This document shows positions 27,950-35,797 of a stretch of 64,000 nucleotides of DNA, piece by piece. Source of the DNA: JAVBKX01 sp031553835 (lineage in GTDB: Bacteria > Bacteroidota > Bacteroidia > Bacteroidales > Azobacteroidaceae); assembly GCA_031553835.1 (NCBI GenBank), contig JAVBKX010000042.1:1-64000 (forward strand), read 5' to 3'. The stretch's first letter is position 1; each line of letters opens with the position of its first letter. Below the pieces are notes generated by a model. The model was not told the DNA's origin and did not search any database. It was given only the letters and a program-made list of their open reading frames with translations. The position numbers and the translations under genes are program-made.

Positions 27950-28065
27950 ATTTTTATACTCCTATATTTTTTGAACTCGTAGAGCCTGGTTTGTGGGAGT
28001 TGACTGAAACGCATTGACGAGTACTGAAGACTTAAATTTGAGATGTGATTTAAATTGCCCTCCAT
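27946..28065 (-). CDS. Possible small ORF (39 residues) coupled to wzt
   Basis: An ATG at 28065 opens a 39-codon frame whose TGA overlaps the wzt ATG (ATGA). A TAnnTTTG box lies 34 bases before it. I recognise no family, and the frame is open further upstream into the sugar transferase gene. It may be a real small coupling peptide, a relic of a lost gene, or chance. Confidence 0.25.
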   Translation of the reverse strand: MEGNLNHISNLSLQYSSMRFSQLPQTRLYEFKKYRSIKI

Positions 28066-28098
28066 AAGGATAATAGGTATGATCTTTTTAACAATATA

Positions 28099-28106
28099 CA
28101 AAAGTA
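28099..28106 (-). promoter_or_regulatory. Possible internal promoter before wzt
   Basis: Minus-strand TACTTTTG matches TAnnTTTG and lies in the 226-base gap between the sugar transferase and wzt. The surrounding DNA is very AT-rich, so the match may be by chance. No clear -33 TTTG is present. Confidence 0.35.
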
Positions 28107-28175
28107 TAACAAAATAGTTATATTTTTTTTTGTGAATTGTTAATAATGTGTTAAAAGAATATTTTTTTCGGAATA

Positions 28176-29309
28176 TTATGCCGATCGTTTTTTCCTGATA
28201 ATAATGTTGTTGAGTATTTTCCAAAAATAAATCCAGTCCGTTTGGAAAGGATGCTTCAAATATTGCTCAAGGTATTTGGTTTCGCTGGCTTCAATTTCTT
28301 CCAGTGTTTTAGGCATGTCAGCGTAATAGGGAGGGAGCAGCCCCGGTTTGGTCAGGATTCGCAAATGTTGTAATTCGGGAGAGTATAAGTTGTAATATTG
28401 CTCACTTAATGGACGGACTCCAATCAACTTCATATCTCCTTTCAGAATATTCAAAATCATGGGGAGTTCATCCAGCCAATACTTACGCATAAAACGTCCC
28501 CATACCGGTATGCGAAAATCGTTTTTGAACTTTCCTCCTTCTGCTAAATGCAGGTGATCATATATATAGGTTTGCAAATACTCGGAATAAGCATGCATAG
28601 TGCGAAACTTATATACATCAAAAAAGAGACCGTTTTTTCCAATACGATGAAGCCGGATAAAAGGGCCGTAACTGGGATGGGGGTCGTTGAACGGAGGTCT
28701 GATTTTTTTTACTACAACATAGAATTTGTTTTCGACACTAAATTCATCCACGACTTGAAATCCGCAACAATACAGACGCCCTAAAATTTCTGGGCGTGGA
28801 AATACGCGGTGACGTCCTTTGGTGGCTGCAAAATATAGATTTCTTATCCAAGGTAGTTTTGGACATATCCGATGCCACAACACATCAAAAAAATATAAAA
28901 TATGACAGAGGATAATCGGGTATCGCTGGAATATTTCCGCTTTACGATTTAAACTGGTTTGAAACCAACATACAAAATGTCCGCCTAATCTCAGTAATTT
29001 GTTTTGTTGAATAAAATACCGGTTGATAAAGGCGATATTATTTAATGACATCTGGGAAAGAAGCAAATAATAAGAACGTTCTTTCGTGGCATCTTTAGCA
29101 AAGGCATTTTCTACAATCCATTCCTGATCTTCGGGGGTAACGTCTTCCTTTTTTAGCAGTTGCAATAAGTACCCCAATCTTGAACTAAGGTAACGACGGG
29201 ATAAATAGTCATCATATCCACGGCTTTCCTCTGCCAAAAAACGTTGAACCTTATCAAAATATATCCGATAAGATATTTTATCTATAAATTTGGCGTACCA
29301 GGTTTTCAT
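28176..29309 (-). CDS. Atypical polyprenyl-phosphate sugar-1-phosphate transferase
   Basis: Protein of 377 residues. The C-terminal part (about 215-377) has the core of bacterial sugar transferases: IGKNGLFFDVYKFRTM (223-238) and YWLDELPMILNILKGDMKLI with DELP at 280-283, then GVRPLS. This enzyme type moves sugar-1-phosphate to undecaprenyl phosphate and so begins lipid-linked glycan synthesis. The usual N-terminal membrane hairpin is missing; instead there are about 200 residues with no signature I know, including one hydrophobic patch (about 131-145). As the first gene of the locus it probably encodes the initiating enzyme. Confidence 0.8.
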   Translation of the reverse strand: MKTWYAKFIDKISYRIYFDKVQRFLAEESRGYDDYLSRRYLSSRLGYLLQLLKKEDVTPEDQEWIVENAFAKDATKERSYYLLLSQMSLNNIAFINRYFIQQNKLLRLGGHFVCWFQTSLNRKAEIFQRYPIILCHILYFFDVLWHRICPKLPWIRNLYFAATKGRHRVFPRPEILGRLYCCGFQVVDEFSVENKFYVVVKKIRPPFNDPHPSYGPFIRLHRIGKNGLFFDVYKFRTMHAYSEYLQTYIYDHLHLAEGGKFKNDFRIPVWGRFMRKYWLDELPMILNILKGDMKLIGVRPLSEQYYNLYSPELQHLRILTKPGLLPPYYADMPKTLEEIEASETKYLEQYLKHPFQTDWIYFWKILNNIIIRKKRSA

Positions 29310-29421
29310 ATTTTACTTCATCCACAATCTTCGTTGCATGTATCTCATTTTTTCGAGATGTAAACCGGATCGTTTTGGAGTAATCCCGTCAGTTTAGTCT
29401 TATTTTGTGAGAAAATGGTTA

Positions 29422-30792
29422 TTATTCAATGTCAAAGGCGATTACAGCCCTATTCAAATTGTTTTCATAAAATGGTTGTACTTTATCTCCGAAAGCTTTT
29501 ATCGCCAAACGGGACATGGAGATTCCATATCGTTCATGTAGCAATCGTACAACTTCGTTAACACGTCGTTCTGATAATTTTTGATTGTAAGAAGGATAAG
29601 CAGTTTGAACATCCGCATAACCGGAGATTGCAATTTTGGAATCCGGATATTGGTACATATAGTCGGCAATACGATCTAATTTATACATTTCTGACGGTTG
29701 CACATTGTGCTTGTCAATCGCAAAATGAACAGCAATATATAATTTTTCTTTTTCCGGTTTACTTTCCGGTTTAGGAGCTTGCGTAATGTTGATTTGTTCA
29801 ATGATTTCCTTGATTTCAGGCCGTTGAATCACTTTTTTAGAGGTAGCTCCCAAGTTAAAAGTAATACCGGCAGAATAATTGAATATCAAGTCCATAGTAT
29901 TACCATCTCCAACTCTCCAGTCAAAAAATTCAGGAACTACAATGGTTTGTTGTTCCAAAAACAGCCCAACATGATCGCTTAGGCGGAAGTTAAAAGAAAC
30001 TCCTGTTTTTCCCATTACACTGTTGATGTCGGTTTGGTCACGGCTTAAGTCGCCGAAAGTGTGAGTGAATCCTACTCCTGCATAAGCATATATATCAAGT
30101 AATCGTTTGGGATTATAATGACTGAATAAATTGCTTAGGTTAAAGACTCCGTCAAAACTGCCTCCGGCATAAGGCACTTCGTATATGTATCCTTGATATC
30201 CGTTGGTGTCTAATTTTTTGCCAAAATATCGTTTTTTGATTTCTGCTCCGGTAGTTCCATCGACGTCGGCAGGGACATAATCGTGCCTGGCATTATTGTA
30301 ACGGTGATTTTTTCCGAAATACCAGTTTCCGACCCCCATATTGGTAACATCATTCCATACAACATAACCTTGCAGTTTGGCGGCTGTGAAATTCAACCGT
30401 ACGGCCACCACAGGATTTACCCATTTACCAAAAGAAATCCCTATCGTTGGTCTAATACGATCTTTGAAACTCACATAGTCGGTTTGCTCACTTTCCAAAT
30501 CAGCAAAACCTCCGGTTATAGAGATAAACCAATTATTTTTGGTATATTGGATGTCTTCGTAATAGACAGTATCTATCGCTACAGTGTCTATGGATACCGT
30601 ATCAATGGCGCTTATATTTGTAGTCAAATAGAGGGAAGACAGGTTGGTCGAGTCAATTACCGTAGCGTGAGAATATTGTGCATTGGCAGAAAGGGAAGAT
30701 ATTATCATGAGCAAAATAATCCACAACCTTCTTATTCTAAAAAAGATTACATGATTTTTTTCTTTTAGTATGTTCCTTTCGCTCCTGAGCAT
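29422..30792 (-). CDS. OmpA-family outer-membrane protein
   Basis: Protein of 456 residues with a signal peptide ending in SANAQ (cleavage near residue 39), an N-terminal beta-barrel region typical of Bacteroidales OmpA-like porins, and a C-terminal peptidoglycan-binding OmpA domain (about 345-456; VHFAIDKHNVQPSEM, ISGYADVQTAYPSYN, LSERRVNEVVRLL). It links the outer membrane to the cell wall. The first ATG is the only one that leaves the signal peptide intact; its n-region is rather long. It lies apart from the glycan genes (112-base gap) with a -7-like box upstream. Confidence 0.9.
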   Translation of the reverse strand: MLRSERNILKEKNHVIFFRIRRLWIILLMIISSLSANAQYSHATVIDSTNLSSLYLTTNISAIDTVSIDTVAIDTVYYEDIQYTKNNWFISITGGFADLESEQTDYVSFKDRIRPTIGISFGKWVNPVVAVRLNFTAAKLQGYVVWNDVTNMGVGNWYFGKNHRYNNARHDYVPADVDGTTGAEIKKRYFGKKLDTNGYQGYIYEVPYAGGSFDGVFNLSNLFSHYNPKRLLDIYAYAGVGFTHTFGDLSRDQTDINSVMGKTGVSFNFRLSDHVGLFLEQQTIVVPEFFDWRVGDGNTMDLIFNYSAGITFNLGATSKKVIQRPEIKEIIEQINITQAPKPESKPEKEKLYIAVHFAIDKHNVQPSEMYKLDRIADYMYQYPDSKIAISGYADVQTAYPSYNQKLSERRVNEVVRLLHERYGISMSRLAIKAFGDKVQPFYENNLNRAVIAFDIE

Positions 30793-30815
30793 ATCCTTAT
30801 CAGTGAAAAACAGTA

Positions 30816-30823
30816 CAAAATTA
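30816..30823 (-). promoter_or_regulatory. Possible -7 box of the OmpA-family gene
   Basis: Minus-strand TAATTTTG matches TAnnTTTG about 24 bases before the start codon, in a T-rich gap between this gene and fmt. No good -33 TTTG is visible. Confidence 0.4.
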
Positions 30824-30895
30824 AGTCATTATTTTCATAGTTGTTTGTTTTTTTATTTTTTTTTGTGTAAGTTGGCTTATCTTAGCGGAAAAGAT

Positions 30896-31852
30896 TTAAA
30901 AAAATAGCCGGCTCCCTCGTAAAAAATCGGTAGAACTCATTCTGTTTTTTCCGGCTTGTTGTATTGAAATCAATCGGATAAACCCGTTTTTTCCGGCAAT
31001 GTCCATATACGTTTTTCCATCGCTGATCATTGTTCCCGGAGCCAGTTCGTGAGAAATGAACCGCTTTTCTGTCTCAAAAATTTTTACATTTATCGAATGT
31101 CCAGCCGGTGTTGTCAGGTTAGACCAGGCAGCCGGGTAAGGAGATAATCCACGAATGAAATCGTAGATGGTTTTTATATCCTGATTCCAGTTTATTTCGC
31201 AAGTTTCTTTGAAAATTTTTGGAGCAGTGTGAAGTTCTGATTCATGCTGAAACAAGGACGTTTGCGAGATACTATTCACATCTCCCGAGATAATCCGGTT
31301 TACAGTCTGTAAGATCAACCCGGCGCCGGTTTCCATTAATTTGTCGTGTACAATACCTGCATTGTCTGTATCGTTGACCGGAACCCGTTGCCGGGCAATA
31401 ATGTGTCCGGTGTCTATTTCGTGTGTTAAAAAAAAAGTCGTGACACCTGTTTCCGTTTCTCCGTTGATAATCGCCCAATTGATAGGAGCAGCTCCCCGAT
31501 ATTGTGGCAAGAGGGAAGCATGTAAATTAAAGGTTCCTAATCGGGGCATGTCCCAAACAATTTCCGGGAGCATGCGAAAGGCGACTACAATTTGTAAGTC
31601 GGCCTTCCATTCTTTCAATGTTTCTAAAAATGCAGGGTCTTTTAATTTATCCGGTTGCAACAGCGGCAGATTTTGGCTTATTGCATATTCTTTTACAGGA
31701 GAATATTGCAACTTCATACCTCTTCCTGATGGTTTGTCGGGCATAGTAATGACGCCTACAATATTATATCCGTTTTCTACCAATGCCTTGAGACTTGCTA
31801 CTGCAAATTCAGGCGTACCCATGTAAACGATTCGTAAATCTTGCTTGTTCAT
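30896..31852 (-). CDS. fmt: Methionyl-tRNA formyltransferase
   Basis: Protein of 318 residues, full length for the family. It starts with RIVYMGTPEFAVASL and has the catalytic segment FNLHASLLPQYRGAAPINWA with Asn109 and His111, followed by the C-terminal OB-like tRNA-binding domain. It formylates initiator Met-tRNA with 10-formyltetrahydrofolate. The gene follows the ClC channel gene by 15 bases and probably shares its transcript. Confidence 0.95.
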   Translation of the reverse strand: MNKQDLRIVYMGTPEFAVASLKALVENGYNIVGVITMPDKPSGRGMKLQYSPVKEYAISQNLPLLQPDKLKDPAFLETLKEWKADLQIVVAFRMLPEIVWDMPRLGTFNLHASLLPQYRGAAPINWAIINGETETGVTTFFLTHEIDTGHIIARQRVPVNDTDNAGIVHDKLMETGAGLILQTVNRIISGDVNSISQTSLFQHESELHTAPKIFKETCEINWNQDIKTIYDFIRGLSPYPAAWSNLTTPAGHSINVKIFETEKRFISHELAPGTMISDGKTYMDIAGKNGFIRLISIQQAGKNRMSSTDFLRGSRLFF

Positions 31853-31867
31853 ATATGCAATGCCTAA

Positions 31868-33655
31868 TTAAGTGTCATCAGAAAAATTTTCTACCAGGAT
31901 ATCCCGGTATGCGTTAAATATCTTCGATTTGGATACAAAGCCTAAGTATTTGCCGTTATCGTCGATAACCGGGAGATTCCAGGCTTTGGTATCATCAAAA
32001 ATCTGCATGATTTTTTCCATGGACAAATTGATGTTGATTTTAGCCGGAGCGGAAACCATGAATTTTTGTACATTGAAACGATTGTACAGTTCGGGTCTGA
32101 ACATGATATTCCGTATGTCGTCCAATAATACAATTCCTTTCAGTATTCCCTGTTGATCTGTAACCGGAAATACATTCCGCTTTGATTTAGCAATCACTTT
32201 AACCATATCGCCTAAGGTCATTTCGGGATGTACAATCTGGAAATCGGTTTCTACTACTGAATTTACATTCAAAAGTGTTAATACCGCCTTGTCTTTATGA
32301 TGGGTCAGTAATTCTCCTTTTTTGGCTAACCGTACGGCATAAATACTATGGGGCTCGAATGCAATGATGGTAACATAAGAACTGATTGATACAATCATCA
32401 AAGGGAGGAATAAATCAAAACCTCCGGTCAGTTCTGCAATCAGGAACACCGCAGTTAATGGCGCATGCATGACCCCCGACATTAATCCCGCCATACCCAT
32501 TAGTGAGAAATTTTCTTCGGGAAGATAAATGTTTCCATGGAAAAAATGGTTAAAAATATGGGCGAATATAAAACCGGACATACATCCCAAAAAGAGCGAA
32601 GGAGCAAAAATTCCTCCACAACCGCCTCCTCCGTTGGTTGCTCCCGATGCAAACACTTTCATTAATATTATTAACCCGAAAAACAAGAGAAGTCCCCAGA
32701 AATTGTCTTTCATGTGGTAGAAAAAACTACCGTCAAACAATTGTTCGTATTGTGCTCCCAATAATGTTCCAATGCTGTCGTATCCTTCTCCGTAGAGAGG
32801 GGGAAGCAGGAAAATAAGGATGCTCAGGATGGCCCCGCCAAATGCAAATTTCTTCCAGAAATTATTTAATTTGCGAAATAACCCTTCAAACCAAATCATC
32901 GAACGGGTGAAATAAAGGGAAATTAAACCGCTAAAAATACCCAGTAGTAAGACATGGGGAATCCGTTCCATGCTAAACTGTGCAGTTTGTGTAAATTTGA
33001 ACATAGCTTCGGGTCCTGTGTAAATATATGAAACGGTAGCGGCTGTCACTGAGGTGATTAATAACGGCACTACAGAAACCATGGTCAGGTCGAGCATAAG
33101 CACTTCAATGGTGAAAATGAGTCCGGCAATAGGCGCCTTAAAAATGCCGGCAATAGCACCGGCAGCGCCGCAACCCACCAACAACATCAGGTTTTTTTGT
33201 TCCATTTTAAATAACCGGCCTAAATTCGATCCGATGGCAGAACCTGTTAATACAATCGGCGCTTCGGCTCCGACAGATCCCCCAAATCCGATGGTTATGG
33301 AACTGGCGACAAGTGAACTCCATGTGTTATGGGGCTTAATCCGGCTTTTGCGTTGGGAAATAGCATAAAGAATTTTAGTCACACCATGTCCGATATCGTC
33401 TTTTACGATGTATTTTACAAATAATCCCGACAATAAAATTCCGATGATCGGGTATATCAGATAAATGTAGTTGACATTACTTTCATCGACTCTTTCAGTC
33501 AGCAAGTGTTGGATAAAATGGATAGAGCCTTTTAGTAAAAGCGCTGCTGTTGCGGTGCAGATTCCAACCAAAAAGCTGATAAATAATATAAAATGTTTTT
33601 CTTTTATATGTTTTTCCCGCCATGCGAGCAGTTTTTCGAACCAGTCCATAATCAA
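31868..33655 (-). CDS. ClC-family chloride channel or antiporter with CBS domains
   Basis: Membrane protein of 595 residues. The first 430 residues contain the ClC core, including GGSVGAEAPIVLTGSAIGS, a variant of the GxEGP selectivity motif that keeps the gating Glu, and GGGGCGGIFAPSLFLG. Two CBS domains follow (about 455-590; IAKSKRNVFPVTDQQGILKG and WNLPVIDDNGKYLGFVSKSK) and may bind nucleotides to regulate transport. The sequence does not tell whether it is a channel or a Cl-/H+ exchanger. It starts 1 base after the WbaP-like gene's stop. Confidence 0.93.
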   Translation of the reverse strand: MIMDWFEKLLAWREKHIKEKHFILFISFLVGICTATAALLLKGSIHFIQHLLTERVDESNVNYIYLIYPIIGILLSGLFVKYIVKDDIGHGVTKILYAISQRKSRIKPHNTWSSLVASSITIGFGGSVGAEAPIVLTGSAIGSNLGRLFKMEQKNLMLLVGCGAAGAIAGIFKAPIAGLIFTIEVLMLDLTMVSVVPLLITSVTAATVSYIYTGPEAMFKFTQTAQFSMERIPHVLLLGIFSGLISLYFTRSMIWFEGLFRKLNNFWKKFAFGGAILSILIFLLPPLYGEGYDSIGTLLGAQYEQLFDGSFFYHMKDNFWGLLLFFGLIILMKVFASGATNGGGGCGGIFAPSLFLGCMSGFIFAHIFNHFFHGNIYLPEENFSLMGMAGLMSGVMHAPLTAVFLIAELTGGFDLFLPLMIVSISSYVTIIAFEPHSIYAVRLAKKGELLTHHKDKAVLTLLNVNSVVETDFQIVHPEMTLGDMVKVIAKSKRNVFPVTDQQGILKGIVLLDDIRNIMFRPELYNRFNVQKFMVSAPAKININLSMEKIMQIFDDTKAWNLPVIDDNGKYLGFVSKSKIFNAYRDILVENFSDDT

Positions 33656-33656
33656 T

Positions 33657-35078
33657 TTATATTCCTTTTCCTGTGAAAATAGTCCTGATCGTATAAATTA
33701 GAATTTTCAAATCCAACAATAAAGACATATTTTCATAATATAATAAATCATATTCCAATCGTTCAATCATTTGTTCCACTGTCGAAGCATAACCATATTT
33801 GACCATTCCCCAGGATGTAATTCCCGGTTTGACATTGTGAAACAAATAATAATACGGAGCTTTTTGTACGATCTGTCGGATAAAATATTTTCGCTCCGGG
33901 CGAGGGCCTACCAACGACATTTCATTTTTCAATACATTCCAAAATTGAGGCAATTCATCTAACCTGTACTTTCGGAGGTGTTTTCCAAAATCAGTAATCC
34001 GGCAATCATTCTCAGACGATAATTGAGGACGACCGTTTTCCGCATTTTCAATCATCGTGCGGAATTTGTATATAAAAAAGGGTTTTCCCCGGTATCCGAT
34101 TCGTTCCTGTTTAATAAAGGCCGGGCCCGGAGAGTTTATTTTGATTCTAAATGCTAAATATAAAAATAGCGGAGAAAGGATGATAAGCGCACAGAAAGCA
34201 AATAATAAATCGAACGAATGTTTAATGTTTTTTTCGCATTCTGAGAAATTATTATCGGTGATGTTTACAAAAGGAGCTCCTGTTAATGTCTTGATGCGCA
34301 GACCTCCCGTCAATAACCTTGAATGACTGACAGGCAACATGATAGGTAGTTTATATTGATACAATTCGTACAATAATTGCAATAAATCTTTGTCGTCTTC
34401 GGCATCCATGGCAATAATCAATTCCTGGATTTTTTTCTCGCGAATAAGCAATCCCAAATTATCCAGAGTGCCTGTGGGCTTAAAACAAATTTCATTGTTT
34501 GACAAAGATAACGAACTAATGTCAATGTATCCCTCAATACTATATCCTCCGGTGTTAACCAGAGAATTTAACCGGTCGCTGATTTGTTTGGCTTTTTTTC
34601 CATTTCCTAAGACCAGGGCTTTCGTAGCCCACTGCCTGTTCCGGATTCTCAAAGTGGATGCCTGAGTAATACATAACCGGGGAATATAAACCATCAGGAA
34701 GCTTAAAATATCCAATATCAGGAATAATTCGTAATAAATTTTAAAAGATTCCGGGAGATCATTAATTAAGACCACAAAAAAAATGACCAGCGAACCGATG
34801 AGTATGGCGAGTTGCGTTGTCAAAAATTCGGATAAACGGGATTTTCCCAATGGTTTATTGTAATAGCCTGAATAGTAAAACAATACCAGCCAACCCAATG
34901 GAATTAAAATGAGCCCGGATTGTATTTCTTTATCCTGAAAAAAACTAAAGAGAGAGCTAAAACCGTCCTGTTTTCCTACCTTATGATATCGAATGATATT
35001 GGATACCACCCACGCCGCCCCCGAAAAAAAGAAATCGGAGCAGATATATTTGATTCGTTCGGTGTTGTTTGTATTCAT
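33657..35078 (-). CDS. WbaP-like exopolysaccharide polyprenyl glycosylphosphotransferase
   Basis: Protein of 473 residues with the classic layout of large polyisoprenyl-phosphate hexose-1-phosphate transferases: four to five N-terminal membrane helices, a Rossmann-like central domain (KALVLGNGKKAKQISDRLNS), one more helix (DLLFAFCALIILSPLFLYLA), and the catalytic domain with ERIGYRGKPFFIYKFRTM, RLDELPQFWNVLKNEMSLVG and PRPERKYF. It starts synthesis of a lipid-linked glycan. It is grouped with fmt, the ClC gene and tsaC, 4 kb from the glycan locus, so it may serve a different polymer than the atypical transferase at 28176. Confidence 0.92.
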   Translation of the reverse strand: MNTNNTERIKYICSDFFFSGAAWVVSNIIRYHKVGKQDGFSSLFSFFQDKEIQSGLILIPLGWLVLFYYSGYYNKPLGKSRLSEFLTTQLAILIGSLVIFFVVLINDLPESFKIYYELFLILDILSFLMVYIPRLCITQASTLRIRNRQWATKALVLGNGKKAKQISDRLNSLVNTGGYSIEGYIDISSLSLSNNEICFKPTGTLDNLGLLIREKKIQELIIAMDAEDDKDLLQLLYELYQYKLPIMLPVSHSRLLTGGLRIKTLTGAPFVNITDNNFSECEKNIKHSFDLLFAFCALIILSPLFLYLAFRIKINSPGPAFIKQERIGYRGKPFFIYKFRTMIENAENGRPQLSSENDCRITDFGKHLRKYRLDELPQFWNVLKNEMSLVGPRPERKYFIRQIVQKAPYYYLFHNVKPGITSWGMVKYGYASTVEQMIERLEYDLLYYENMSLLLDLKILIYTIRTIFTGKGI

Positions 35079-35084
35079 AACATT

Positions 35085-35654
35085 TTATTCCCGAATAATT
35101 TCAACCAATCCGCCTTCCCCTAATTTAATGATACCGGAGGGACGGGATGGGGTGGTGTCATTTTGTCTGTATTCCACGATATAGTCCATAGCATTGCGAA
35201 TTTCCGGATTGATTTCCCTGAAACAAGAAGGCGCCGGTTGTCCGCTCCTATTGGCAGAAGTAGATACGATCGCTCCCCTGAATTGCTGGCAAAGACGTTT
35301 GGAAAATTCTTCTTTTGTAATACGGATGCCGATGCTTCCGTCGCTTGCCGGTAAATTGGATGCTAAATGTTTTGCATTCGGGTAAATGATGGTCACAGGT
35401 TTGTCAGACAATTCAATGATGTCTAAAGCGATTGCGGGATAATCATCTGCATAATAATCTAATTTGGCAGACGAATCCAGCAATACCAACATAGATTTGG
35501 AATCATTACGCTGCTTGATTTGATAGATACGGGATACAGCATCCGCATTGGAAGCATCGCAACCGATCCCCCAGATTGTATCTGTCGGGTATAAAATAAC
35601 CCCCCCCCGACGCAAAACTTCGCAAGCCTTTTTGATGTCTTCGTTGATATTCAT
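35085..35654 (-). CDS. tsaC: Threonylcarbamoyl-AMP synthase (Sua5/YrdC family)
   Basis: Protein of 189 residues, the size of TsaC, with GGVILYPTDTIWGIGCDASN at the start and SIGIRITKEEFSKRLC and STSANRSGQPAP further on. It makes L-threonylcarbamoyl-AMP for the t6A modification of tRNAs that read ANN codons. The frame is open to 35804, but the extension crosses a -7 box at 35675-35682 and runs into recJ, so the start is at the Met-Met pair (35654 or 35657). Codons 16-19 from this start contain a run of nine G (35600-35608 on the plus strand as C), unusual for an essential gene. Confidence 0.92.
   Translation of the reverse strand: MNINEDIKKACEVLRRGGVILYPTDTIWGIGCDASNADAVSRIYQIKQRNDSKSMLVLLDSSAKLDYYADDYPAIALDIIELSDKPVTIIYPNAKHLASNLPASDGSIGIRITKEEFSKRLCQQFRGAIVSTSANRSGQPAPSCFREINPEIRNAMDYIVEYRQNDTTPSRPSGIIKLGEGGLVEIIRE
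35600..35608 (-). repeat. G9 homopolymer inside tsaC
   Basis: Nine consecutive C on the plus strand, nine G in the coding strand, cover the codons of RGGV near the N-terminus of tsaC. Such runs can slip during replication and shift the frame. The assembled length keeps the frame open. Confidence 0.85.
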
Positions 35655-35674
35655 CATCCATTTTAAAATAAATG

Positions 35675-35682
35675 CAAATGTA
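35675..35682 (-). promoter_or_regulatory. -7 box of tsaC
   Basis: Minus-strand TACATTTG matches TAnnTTTG, 20 bases before the Met-Met start. It lies in the divergent gap between tsaC and recJ and supports the short tsaC start. The recJ promoter on the other strand is not clear to me. Confidence 0.5.
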
Positions 35683-35797
35683 CACATTCTGAAAAAATAT
35701 TCTCTGCTTTTATGCAGATATTCATTATAAATATGTAATTTTACGGGGCTTTTTAGCCATATAGCGATCGAAAAAGAAAAAATAATATAATATATAA

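Noticed and set aside
27950..29421. Invertible capsule promoter or UpxY/UpxZ-type control as in Bacteroides fragilis capsules
   Set aside because: No inverted repeats flanking a promoter and no UpxY- or UpxZ-like gene occur at the head of the glycan locus.
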